Below, piece after piece: positions 26,528 to 37,192 of a stretch of 64,000 bases of DNA (positions are counted from its first letter, which is position 1; each line of letters starts with the position of its first letter). The notes beneath the pieces were generated by a model, which saw only the letters and a program-made list of their open reading frames with translations, was not told the DNA's origin and did no database searches. The translations under genes were made by a program, and so were the position numbers. The stretch lies in contig CAKTAV010000002.1 of NCBI GenBank assembly GCA_934532985.1, forward strand, positions 124,001 to 188,000. Direction: 5' to 3'. This DNA comes from an uncultured Butyricicoccus sp. GTDB taxonomy: Bacteria; Bacillota; Clostridia; Oscillospirales; Butyricicoccaceae.

Positions 26528-27171
26528 CAGCGAACCGCCTGTAACATATATGGATTATGCTTGCGCTCAAATTCCAGCGTAGAAACTTGCATATGACCCG
26601 GATAGACATGGAAGTCACCCTTCAAGTCGTGCAGCCGTTTCAGCGAACGCAGCATCGCCGCAAAGTCGCCGCCCGGCAGATCACAGCGTCCACATTCGCG
26701 GCAGAACAGCGTATCGCCGGTAAACAGACTGTCCGCAATGCGAATCGTGCAGGAACCCGGCGTATGTCCCGGTGTGTGGTAGTAGTGCGCCGTAATGCCG
26801 CCAAAGGTGACCTCTGTACCCTCTTCCGCCGGAATATCCACGTCCGGGAAATTATAGCGGTTTTTCAACTGACGGCCGTATGCGCCGAACGCATCCAAGC
26901 CCGCATCCTGCTGATACAGATATGCGTCCTCCGTATTGACAACCACCTGTGCGCCCGTCGCCGCCTTGATGTCGCCTACTGCCATAATATGATCGAAGTG
27001 CGCATGGGTGAGCAGAATATATTTCAGCTGCACGCCCTCCTTCTGAATCATTTCCAGCAGCTGCGGCGCGTTGTCGCCGGGATCAATGATCGCACCCTCA
27101 TGGCTGGTTTCATCATAAATCAAGTAACAGTTGGTGCCAATCTCACCAACGCAGGTCTGAATCAGTTTCAC
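26527..27171 (-). CDS. MBL-fold metallo-hydrolase, glyoxalase II-like
   Basis: A 214-residue hydrolase with the binuclear zinc motif THAHFDH near residue 57 and further ligands in HTPGHTPGS and YPGHMQVS. It resembles the short YqgX-type hydroxyacylglutathione-hydrolase-like proteins of Bacillota, which often lack a defined substrate. The start is GTG with GGAGG five bases before it. It sits between dtd and hemZ, a conserved clostridial order. Confidence 0.9.
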   Translation of the reverse strand: MKLIQTCVGEIGTNCYLIYDETSHEGAIIDPGDNAPQLLEMIQKEGVQLKYILLTHAHFDHIMAVGDIKAATGAQVVVNTEDAYLYQQDAGLDAFGAYGRQLKNRYNFPDVDIPAEEGTEVTFGGITAHYYHTPGHTPGSCTIRIADSLFTGDTLFCRECGRCDLPGGDFAAMLRSLKRLHDLKGDFHVYPGHMQVSTLEFERKHNPYMLQAVR

Positions 27172-27181
27172 GAAGTCCTCC

Positions 27182-27637
27182 TTATTTTCTCGTCATCTCA
27201 TCGGTATCCATTATAATCGTAACCGGACCGTCGTTCAGCAGCGCAACCTTCATGTCTGCGCCGAACTGTCCAGTCTCTACCGTTGCGCCCTCTTCACGGC
27301 AAAACGCGACGAACTGCTCATACAGCCGCTCTGCCTGCTCGCCCTTGGCGGCTCGTATAAAGTTCGGTCGCTTGCCCTTGCGGCAGTCGCCGTACAGTGT
27401 AAACTGGCTCACTGCCAGAATGCTACCGCCAACGTCCGCCAGCGAGCGGTTCATGCGGTCTTCGTCATCGGAAAACACGCGGAGTCCCACGCACTTTCTC
27501 GCCAGATAGCGCGCTTCCTCCTCCGTGTCCTCCGTCGCAACGCCCAATAAAATTAAAAATCCGTTTTGTATTTCTCCGGTAATCGCGCCATCTACTGTCA
27601 CACTGGCGTGCGTGACGCGCTGAAGTACTGCTCTCAT
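27182..27637 (-). CDS. dtd: D-aminoacyl-tRNA deacylase
   Basis: A 151-residue dimeric enzyme that removes D-amino acids wrongly attached to tRNA. The signature SQFTLYGD near residue 80 and the cross-subunit NDGPVTI near the C-terminus match the family SQFTL and GP-motifs. The start at 27637 (MRAVLQRV) is the conserved N-terminus and has GAGAGGA upstream. It follows rel by ten bases. Confidence 0.96.
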   Translation of the reverse strand: MRAVLQRVTHASVTVDGAITGEIQNGFLILLGVATEDTEEEARYLARKCVGLRVFSDDEDRMNRSLADVGGSILAVSQFTLYGDCRKGKRPNFIRAAKGEQAERLYEQFVAFCREEGATVETGQFGADMKVALLNDGPVTIIMDTDEMTRK

Positions 27638-27647
27638 GTTCTTCCTC

Positions 27648-29810
27648 TCAACTAGTCTGACGTGTGACATTGATGACGCCCTTAATCGACCGCAGCTTGC
27701 TGATCAGCATTTCCAGCTGCGAGATGCCCGTCACGTCTACTACCGCGTTGATAATGCCAAAGCCCTCCGACAGCGTCTTGCCGTTGAAGTCACGGACGTT
27801 GACGCGGTTGTTCGACAGAATGGTCAAGACATCGCTCATAACGCCGACGCGGTCCGTCGTCGATACCTGAAGCGCCGTGCTGAATCGCTCCTTCGCCTCG
27901 ATCTGGGACTCATCCCAGTGTACGTCAATCCATCGGTTTTTGTCCTCTTCACTGCTGTTTTTATAGTTAATGCAGTCTCGTCGGTGAATGGAAACACCAT
28001 AACCGCGGGTGATATATCCCACAATATCATCTCCCGGAATCGGGGTGCAACAGCGCGCGAACTTGACCAGACAGTTGTCAATGCCCTCGACGACAACACC
28101 GGAGTCCGCCTTGGTCTGCTTATGCTCGGTCAGCGGCTTTTTCGCTTCCTCTGCCTTGCGCTCTCGGATGACCTCATCGCGCACCTTGTTGATGACCTTG
28201 GTCAGCGTGATGCCGCCGTAACCAAGACTTGCATACAGCTCCTCCAGCGAAGAGAAGTTGAACTTATTCAACACATTCTGCTGAATTTCCGGTTTTTCCA
28301 TGAAATGATTGTACAGCAGATTGGAATGCAGCTCGCGCTCCAAATCCTCTTTGCCGCGTTCGATATTCTCTTCGCGGCATTCCTTTTTGAACCACTGCTT
28401 GATCTTATTGCGCGCTTCCGAGGTCTTAATCATCTTCAGCCAGTCGCGCTTCGGTCCATGGGTTTCCTTTGAGGTCAGAATGTCAACAATATCACCGTTT
28501 TGCAGGCTATAGTCAATCGGCGCAATGCGTCCGTTAATTTTACAGCCGATCATGCGGTTGCCGACAGCGGAATGAATGCCATAGGCGAAATCGATCGGTG
28601 TCGCGCCCGCGGGAAGATTGACAACGTCGCCCTTCGGCGTGAACACAAACACTTCATCCGAAAACAGATCGACCTTGATATTCTTGATAAAGTCCTCTGC
28701 CTCGGTGTCCTGCTGTGCTTCCAGCAGCTGACGAATCCACGCATAGGTCTCCTCGCCACCGTTTTTGCTGATGCCCTGCTTATACTTCCAGTGCGCCGCA
28801 ACGCCGTATTCCGCCATTTCGTGCATTTCCTCAGTGCGAATCTGCACTTCAAACGGAATTCCAGAACGACCGATAACCGTCGTATGCAGCGAACGATAGC
28901 CATTCGGCTTCGGCGTGGAAATATAGTCTTTAAAACGTCCCGGAATTGGCTTGTATAGGTCATGTACATAGCCAAGGACATTATAACAGTCCGCTACAGA
29001 ATCGACAATCACGCGCACGGCACAGATATCGTAAATCTCATCAATGCTCTTGTTCTGTGAGTACATCTTGCGGTAGATGCTGTACACATGCTTGACGCGG
29101 CCGGAAATCGTATTGCGAATGCCTCCCTCATCCAGCTTTTTGCTCAGCGTCCGCTTAATGCGCTCCAAGAACTTTTCGTGCTCGCTGCTCTGCCGGTTCA
29201 GTCCATCGACAATTTCCTGATAGCCAATCGGGTCGAGGTGCTGTAACGACAGATCCTCCAGCTCCCACTTGACTTTCTGCATGCCCAGACGGTGCGCAAT
29301 CGGCGCATAGATCTCCATCGTCTCCAGCGATTTCGAGCGCTGTTTGCTCTCCGGCATGAACTTCATCGTGCGCATATTGTGCAGACGGTCCGCCAGTTTA
29401 ATCAGGATGACGCGAATGTCCTTCGCCATCGCGATCAGCATCTTGCGCAGATCTTCCATCTGCTCCTGTTCTTTAGAATAGCGCAGGTGTCCCAGACGCG
29501 TTACGCCATCGACCAGATCCGCAATGGTCTTGCCGAATTTTTTTTCAATTTCCTCATATCCAAACGTGGTATCTTCGATACAGTCATGCAGCAGACCGGC
29601 ACAGATAGAATCCGTGTCCAGTCCCATTTCCACGATAATCTCTGCCACAGAAACCGGATGTATGATATACGGATCGCCGCTCTTGCGCAGCTGACCTTCG
29701 TGTGCTTTCGCCGCGCATTCATACGCCGCACGTATTTTATCGACATCGGCGGATGGATTTTGTTTTTCCACGCGCTCGATCAAAAAATCAATTTTTGTCT
29801 TCATATCCAT
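27648..29810 (-). CDS. rel: Bifunctional (p)ppGpp synthetase/hydrolase Rel
   Basis: A 720-residue stringent-response enzyme. The HD hydrolase domain has GLLHDCIEDT near residue 65 and IKLADRLHNMRT. The synthetase domain includes RFKDYISTPKPNGYRSLHT and EVQIRTEEMHEMAE. A TGS domain (VFVFTPKGDVVNLPAGAT), a conserved-cysteine region (FARCCTPIPGDDIVG) and a C-terminal ACT domain complete it. The start at 29810 follows GGTGAT. recJ overlaps upstream and dtd follows, the usual order minus apt. Confidence 0.96.
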   Translation of the reverse strand: MDMKTKIDFLIERVEKQNPSADVDKIRAAYECAAKAHEGQLRKSGDPYIIHPVSVAEIIVEMGLDTDSICAGLLHDCIEDTTFGYEEIEKKFGKTIADLVDGVTRLGHLRYSKEQEQMEDLRKMLIAMAKDIRVILIKLADRLHNMRTMKFMPESKQRSKSLETMEIYAPIAHRLGMQKVKWELEDLSLQHLDPIGYQEIVDGLNRQSSEHEKFLERIKRTLSKKLDEGGIRNTISGRVKHVYSIYRKMYSQNKSIDEIYDICAVRVIVDSVADCYNVLGYVHDLYKPIPGRFKDYISTPKPNGYRSLHTTVIGRSGIPFEVQIRTEEMHEMAEYGVAAHWKYKQGISKNGGEETYAWIRQLLEAQQDTEAEDFIKNIKVDLFSDEVFVFTPKGDVVNLPAGATPIDFAYGIHSAVGNRMIGCKINGRIAPIDYSLQNGDIVDILTSKETHGPKRDWLKMIKTSEARNKIKQWFKKECREENIERGKEDLERELHSNLLYNHFMEKPEIQQNVLNKFNFSSLEELYASLGYGGITLTKVINKVRDEVIRERKAEEAKKPLTEHKQTKADSGVVVEGIDNCLVKFARCCTPIPGDDIVGYITRGYGVSIHRRDCINYKNSSEEDKNRWIDVHWDESQIEAKERFSTALQVSTTDRVGVMSDVLTILSNNRVNVRDFNGKTLSEGFGIINAVVDVTGISQLEMLISKLRSIKGVINVTRQTS

Positions 29811-29833
29811 GGTATCACCCCCAAGCAGCCGAC

Positions 29834-31927
29834 TCACGTCGCTGCATTGCGATTTTTCATTTGGCGCAGAGTCGCTAGAACGACCGACTTCGAGATATCC
29901 GCCTTGCCCTGATAAGGCAGCATACGGATGGTCAATAATCCGTTCTTAAAATGGTAGCTCACCAGTCGGCTTTCCGAGAATACATCCAAGCAAACAAACA
30001 GCTTGCCGATGTTGATGTCTCTTCGACTCTCCCACTCAATGCGCCGCGATAATGTATTATATGGCGCTGTCACCTGAGAATTTTCCTGACGAGAGATCAG
30101 ATGCCGCCAAACGGCAACCAGGTCGCGCCGATCCGGGTACAGACGATCCACCTCGTGCGGCGTAATCGCATTCCCGTCGATAAACATCGAATAGCTTGTC
30201 AGCAGAGCATGATCCTTTTTCAGTTCACAGCTGCTCAGGCGAATGTCCTTGAGCATGAGCTGAATCGTGCTTCTGCCGCGGAACGTGTTGATTTCCAGAC
30301 TAAAGGCCGCATCCACGACGTTGCCCTGTACCACGCTGCATCCGCCGGAACCCGTGCCGAACAGCATCGCCGTGAAGAAAATGCCGCCCTTGCTCAGTGT
30401 CATTTTCAGATGACGGTCACTGGAAATCGGCGTAATATCCTCCACCGTCAGCTCACACATGCCGAAAACCGGTTCCGGATTGCCCATGCCATACGGCTCC
30501 AGCACGCGAAGGCCGTGAATCGCCTCCATCGAAATATGCTCCGGACGAATCATGCAGTCGATATTCACCACCGGAACGGTATCCTCTTCACGGATGTTCT
30601 CCTTGGCGTATTCACATAGGCTCTGCTTAAACGCCGACAGATTCTTTCGGTCAATCGTCAGACCCGCCGCCAGCGCATGTCCGCCGAACTTTTCCAAATA
30701 GCCTGAGCTGTGCTCCAGCGCTTCAAACAGGTTGAAGCCGCGCACCGAGCGTCCCGAACCCTTGCCGGAATCACCCTCCAGCGAAATCAATACCGTCGGA
30801 CAGCCATAGCGGTCGGAAATCCGGGAGGAAACGATGCCAATCACACCGTGATGCCAGTCCTCACCCCAGAGCACAATAATGCGATCCTCTTCCGGATCAT
30901 ATTCCTTCTGCAACGCCGCATACGCTTGGCTCAATATCGCATTTTCTGCATTCTGCCGCTCCTTGTTCTGCTGGCAAAGCAGGGCGGCAATGTCGGACGC
31001 CCGCGACAAGCTGTCTGTCAGGAACAGCTCCGCCGCCAGATTGGCGCAGCCCATGCGTCCCGCCGCATTGATGCGCGGCGCCAGTGTAAAGCTGACAACG
31101 CTGGACGTCATGCGTTTCTCCTCTACGCCCGCTTCCCGAATCAACATGCGCAGACCAGGATTGTCGGTTTGCGCCAGATAGCACAGGCCGTTGGCAACAA
31201 TCGTCCGGTTCTCGCCGTACAGCGGCATGACATCGGCAATCGTGCCCACCGCAACCAGATCCAGATAGGCATCCAGTACCTCCGGCAGATGCTCCGGTCC
31301 TGCCAGTGCGCACACCAGCTTAAACGCAACGCCGACGCCGGCCAAATCCGGAAACGGATACCGGCTGTTCGGGCACTTCGGGTTGACCACAGCCTCCGCC
31401 TCCGGAAGCGTATCAATACACTCATGATGGTCGGTTACCACCATTTTTAATCCAATTTTATGTGCGAACGCAACTTCTTCCATTGCGGTTATGCCGGAAT
31501 CCACCGTGATGACCAGAGAAACCCCTTGGTCACGCAGTGCTTGCAGGGCATCACAGTTCAGTCCATAGCCTTCCGTCAGGCGATCCGGGATGTAATACAG
31601 ACAGTCCGCGTGAACACTGCGCAGATAGCGAACCATGACACAGGTAGACGTAATGCCATCCACGTCATAGTCGCCGAACACTGCGATGCGCTCGCCATTT
31701 TCCAACGCCGTCTGTATGACCTCAACCGCTCGTGCCATGTCCGGCAGCAGCATCGGATCACCCAGCTGCCCGAAGTCTGCCGCCAAAAACTGCGCCGCCT
31801 TCTCCGGCGTGTCCATGCCGCGGGAGCACAGTACAGCGGCCGTCAAAACAGGATACCCTCCCTTCGTTGCGAGGGTATGCACAGCATTGCCATCCGGCTT
31901 GGCAATATTCCATTTTTTTGTTCTCAT
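29834..31927 (-). CDS. recJ: Single-stranded-DNA-specific exonuclease RecJ
   Basis: A 697-residue DHH-family 5'-3' exonuclease in recombination and repair. The DHH domain carries FGDYDVDGITST near residue 75 and the VTDHHE motif, and the DHHA1 region has GGHALAAGLTI. The OB-fold and a C-terminal extension follow. The start has GAGGAG seven bases upstream. rel follows about 23 bases after its stop. Confidence 0.95.
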   Translation of the reverse strand: MRTKKWNIAKPDGNAVHTLATKGGYPVLTAAVLCSRGMDTPEKAAQFLAADFGQLGDPMLLPDMARAVEVIQTALENGERIAVFGDYDVDGITSTCVMVRYLRSVHADCLYYIPDRLTEGYGLNCDALQALRDQGVSLVITVDSGITAMEEVAFAHKIGLKMVVTDHHECIDTLPEAEAVVNPKCPNSRYPFPDLAGVGVAFKLVCALAGPEHLPEVLDAYLDLVAVGTIADVMPLYGENRTIVANGLCYLAQTDNPGLRMLIREAGVEEKRMTSSVVSFTLAPRINAAGRMGCANLAAELFLTDSLSRASDIAALLCQQNKERQNAENAILSQAYAALQKEYDPEEDRIIVLWGEDWHHGVIGIVSSRISDRYGCPTVLISLEGDSGKGSGRSVRGFNLFEALEHSSGYLEKFGGHALAAGLTIDRKNLSAFKQSLCEYAKENIREEDTVPVVNIDCMIRPEHISMEAIHGLRVLEPYGMGNPEPVFGMCELTVEDITPISSDRHLKMTLSKGGIFFTAMLFGTGSGGCSVVQGNVVDAAFSLEINTFRGRSTIQLMLKDIRLSSCELKKDHALLTSYSMFIDGNAITPHEVDRLYPDRRDLVAVWRHLISRQENSQVTAPYNTLSRRIEWESRRDINIGKLFVCLDVFSESRLVSYHFKNGLLTIRMLPYQGKADISKSVVLATLRQMKNRNAAT

Positions 31928-32144
31928 TGCTGCTCCTCGATTATATTTTAATTCACTACATATTATACAACAAAATAACTATAACTGCAAACATCTTTGT
32001 GGGGCAATTCTTGGCTGTTTTCACAACTTTTCTGATGTTTTTCGGAACATCGCGCTTGTTTTCCAGTATTTTCATTGTCCAAAATGACGATATGACGCAG
32101 CTGTATCTTCCACGCATTCCAATCAGCAGCCCTTTGCCTTAAGA

Positions 32145-32200
32145 CAAAAAAAACAGCAGCCACCCGCCGGTTATCTTCCGTGCAGAGCGCTGCTGTTTTC
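32145..32200 (-). terminator. Terminator of uvrB-uvrA
   Basis: Minus-strand arms AAAACAGCAGC and GCTGCTGTTTT with extra pairing in the loop, followed by eight T, just after the uvrA stop. Confidence 0.85.
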
Positions 32201-32206
32201 GATACG

Positions 32207-35026
32207 TTATTTCAAATACTTTTTCAGATATTGTCCGGTATACGACTGCTTACACTGTACAATTTCCTCCGGCGTACCGGTGCAAACGATGTGTCCGCCG
32301 CCTTCGCCGCCCTCCGGGCCGAGATCAATGATGTGGTCAGCGATCTTGATAACATCCAGATTGTGCTCGATGACAACCACAGAGTTTCCGTTGTCCACCA
32401 GCTTTTGCAGCACCTGCGTCAGCTTGTGCACGTCCGCAATGTGCAGTCCCGTTGTCGGCTCATCCAGAATATACATCGTCTTGCCGGTCGCCCGCTTAGA
32501 CAGCTCGGTCGCGAGTTTAACGCGCTGGCTCTCACCGCCGGACAGCGTTGTGGAGGATTGCCCCAGCTTGACATAGCCCAAACCGACCTCTTGCAGCGTG
32601 AGGATCTTGCGTGCAATCTTCGGGATATTCTCAAAAAATACTACGGCTTCATCAATCGTCATGTCCAGCACTTCGCTGATGTTTTTGCCCTTATAGCGCA
32701 CCTCCAGCGTCTCGCGGTTATACCGCGCGCCGCCGCAGACCTCGCACGGAACATAGACGTCCGGCAGGAAGCTCATCTCAATTTTCTTCAGGCCGTCGCC
32801 CTGACACGCTTCACATCGTCCGCCCTTGACGTTGAACGAAAACCGTCCCGGACCGTACGCACGCATTTTGGCGTCCTGCGTCGAAGCATACAGGCTGCGA
32901 ATATCGTTAAACACGCCGGTATAGGTCGCTGGATTCGACCGCGGTGTGCGGCCGATCGGCGACTGATCGATGCAAATGACCTTGTCCAGATGTTCCAGAC
33001 CGGTTACCTCATCGAACGCGCCAGCTTTTGTTTTTGCACGGTTCAGCTCCGCCGCCAGCTTTTTATACAAAATCTGATTGACAAACGACGATTTGCCGCT
33101 TCCGGAAACACCGGTCACACAGGTCATCACGCCCAGCGGAATACAGAACGTCTCATTTTTCAGGTTGTTCTCCCGACAGCCGGTAAAGGTCAAAAATGCA
33201 CCGTTCCCCTCGCGCCGTGTTTCCGGCACCTCGATGCGCCGCTTGCCGCTCAGATACTGTCCGGTGATGGAGGCCTCGCATTGCAGCAACTCATCCACCG
33301 TTCCCTCACAGACAATTTCGCCGCCGTTGACACCGGCGCCCGGGCCGACATCCACAATGTGATCCGCCGCGTACATCGTGTCCTCGTCGTGCTCCACCAC
33401 AATCAAGGTGTTGCCCATATCGCGCAGTTTTTTCAGCGTCGCCAGCAGCTTGTCATTGTCGCGCTGGTGCAGACCGATGGACGGTTCATCCAGAATATAC
33501 AGCACGCCCATCAGCGACGAACCGATCTGCGTCGCCAAGCGAATGCGCTGGCTCTCGCCGCCGGACAGCGTGCCCGCCGAGCGTGAGAGCGTCAGATAAT
33601 TCAGGCCGACGCTCTGCAAAAAGCCCAGTCGGTTTTCTATTTCCTTGAGGATGCGCTCCGCAATGCGCATCTGCTGCTCGGTCAGCTGCAAGCCATGGAT
33701 AAATTCCAGCTCATCAGTCACCGACATCTCACAGAATTCCATGATGTTTTTGCCGCCGACCAAGACCGCCAGAAGCTCCGGACGCAGACGGCGTCCCTTG
33801 CACCTCGGGCACGGAACTTCGCTCATCGCTTCTTCGATTTCCTCGCGCGCCCATTCGGAATTAGTCTCCTCGTATCGCCGTTGTAGATTGGAAATGACGC
33901 CCTCAAACGCCTGCTCCATCTTGCCGCCGGAAAACCGCGAGACATGCAGCGTCAGCTTTTCCTTGCCCGTGCCATAGAGCAGCACATGAACCGCCTCTTC
34001 GCTCATGTCCGCAATCGGCGTATCCATTGTAAAGCCGTACTTCTTGCCCAGCGCTTCATAGTACATGCGCGAAATCGAACCCTGATCACAATTTCTCCAG
34101 CCGCTCGCCTGAATCGCGCCCTCCTTCAGGGAGAGCTTCGGGTTCGGGATAATCTGATCCGGATCTACCTGCATGAGCACACCCAAGCCGGAGCAATGCG
34201 GGCAGGCGCCATATGGATTGTTAAACGAGAACATGCGCGGCGTCATCTCCGCCAGCGAAATGCCGCAGTCTTCACACGCATAATTCTGCGAGAACGACAG
34301 ATCGCCCTGCCCGATGACATCGATAAGCAATAAACCGCCGGACAGCGCACACGCCGCCTCCACCGATTCCGTCAATCGGCTTGTGATGCCCGGCTTGATG
34401 ACAATGCGATCCACAATAATCTCGATATTGTGCTTCTTATTTTTCTCCAGCGAGATTTCTTCCGACAGATCGTACTGATTGCCGTCCACGCGTGCGCGGA
34501 CATAGCCGCTCTTTTTCGCGTTTTGCAGCACCTTGACGTGCTCGCCCTTTTTCTGCCGCACCACCGGCGCCAGAATTTGCAGCTTGGTGCGCTCCGGCAG
34601 CTCCATCAGCTGATCGACAATCTGATCCACTGTCTGCTGGCGAATCTCCTTGCCGCACTTCGGGCAGTGCGGCGTGCCGACGCGTGACCAGAGCAAGCGA
34701 AGATAGTCGTATACCTCCGTGACCGTTCCCACCGTGGAGCGTGGATTCTTGCTCGTCGTCTTCTGATCAATGGAAATCGCCGGAGACAAACCGTCGATAT
34801 AATCCACATCCGGCTTGTCCATCTGTCCCAAAAACTGGCGGGCGTAGGAGGACAGCGATTCGACATAACGCCGTTGTCCCTCTGCATAAATCGTGTCAAA
34901 CGCCAGCGAGGATTTGCCGCTACCGGACAAACCAGTCAGCACCACCAGCTTGTCGCGCGGAATCCAGACTTCCACATTTTTTAGGTTGTGCTCTCTGGCA
35001 CCTTTTACATGAATAAATTCCTGCAT
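32207..35026 (-). CDS. uvrA: Excinuclease ABC subunit A
   Basis: A 939-residue DNA-damage recognition ATPase. Two ABC modules are present, with Walker A motifs GLSGSGKSSLAF near residue 32 and GVSGSGKSSFVN in the second half. Zinc modules are at CPKCG, CEDCG...CPHCSG and CEACQG...CEVCGG, and both LSGGE signatures are complete. The start at 35026 (MQEFIHVKGAREHNLKN) is the conserved N-terminus. It follows uvrB by 16 bases in the same transcript. Confidence 0.97.
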   Translation of the reverse strand: MQEFIHVKGAREHNLKNVEVWIPRDKLVVLTGLSGSGKSSLAFDTIYAEGQRRYVESLSSYARQFLGQMDKPDVDYIDGLSPAISIDQKTTSKNPRSTVGTVTEVYDYLRLLWSRVGTPHCPKCGKEIRQQTVDQIVDQLMELPERTKLQILAPVVRQKKGEHVKVLQNAKKSGYVRARVDGNQYDLSEEISLEKNKKHNIEIIVDRIVIKPGITSRLTESVEAACALSGGLLLIDVIGQGDLSFSQNYACEDCGISLAEMTPRMFSFNNPYGACPHCSGLGVLMQVDPDQIIPNPKLSLKEGAIQASGWRNCDQGSISRMYYEALGKKYGFTMDTPIADMSEEAVHVLLYGTGKEKLTLHVSRFSGGKMEQAFEGVISNLQRRYEETNSEWAREEIEEAMSEVPCPRCKGRRLRPELLAVLVGGKNIMEFCEMSVTDELEFIHGLQLTEQQMRIAERILKEIENRLGFLQSVGLNYLTLSRSAGTLSGGESQRIRLATQIGSSLMGVLYILDEPSIGLHQRDNDKLLATLKKLRDMGNTLIVVEHDEDTMYAADHIVDVGPGAGVNGGEIVCEGTVDELLQCEASITGQYLSGKRRIEVPETRREGNGAFLTFTGCRENNLKNETFCIPLGVMTCVTGVSGSGKSSFVNQILYKKLAAELNRAKTKAGAFDEVTGLEHLDKVICIDQSPIGRTPRSNPATYTGVFNDIRSLYASTQDAKMRAYGPGRFSFNVKGGRCEACQGDGLKKIEMSFLPDVYVPCEVCGGARYNRETLEVRYKGKNISEVLDMTIDEAVVFFENIPKIARKILTLQEVGLGYVKLGQSSTTLSGGESQRVKLATELSKRATGKTMYILDEPTTGLHIADVHKLTQVLQKLVDNGNSVVVIEHNLDVIKIADHIIDLGPEGGEGGGHIVCTGTPEEIVQCKQSYTGQYLKKYLK

Positions 35027-35042
35027 TCCACTCTCACCAAAC

Positions 35043-37007
<1,965 letters not shown>

Positions 37008-37052
37008 CGACTGCCACCTCCTATGTTATTCTATCCCAAGTGCTACGGACTG

Positions 37053-37081
37053 ATTATAGCACTATTCGAAAATGGATGCAA
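37053..37081 (-). promoter_or_regulatory. Promoter of uvrB-uvrA
   Basis: Minus-strand TTGCAT (37076-37081) and TATAAT (37053-37058) with a 17-base spacer, about 45 bases before the uvrB ATG. Confidence 0.75.
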
Positions 37082-37089
37082 CAAATTTT

Positions 37090-37103
37090 CGCACAGGTGT
37101 TCG
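37090..37103 (-). promoter_or_regulatory. LexA-type SOS box upstream of uvrB
   Basis: Minus-strand CGAACACCTGTGCG matches the Gram-positive LexA palindrome CGAAC-N4-GTTCG with one mismatch. It lies nine bases upstream of the -35 box, which is plausible for repression of uvrBA. Confidence 0.65.
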
Positions 37104-37140
37104 TTCTGAAATTCACAATTTCTTGTCTTGTCGCACAACA

Positions 37141-37171
37141 AAAGCCCGCGGCATCGCGCCGCAGGCTTCTG
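37141..37171 (-). terminator. Terminator of the secreted LRR gene
   Basis: Minus-strand arms GCCTGCGGC and GCCGCGGGC followed by TTTTGTTG, about 25 bases after the stop. Confidence 0.8.
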
Positions 37172-37192
37172 TGCTTTTCCAGATGGTATCTC

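Noticed and set aside
32180..33586. Long plus-strand frame opposite uvrA
   Set aside because: Antisense to a conserved gene with intact motifs; no ribosome site.
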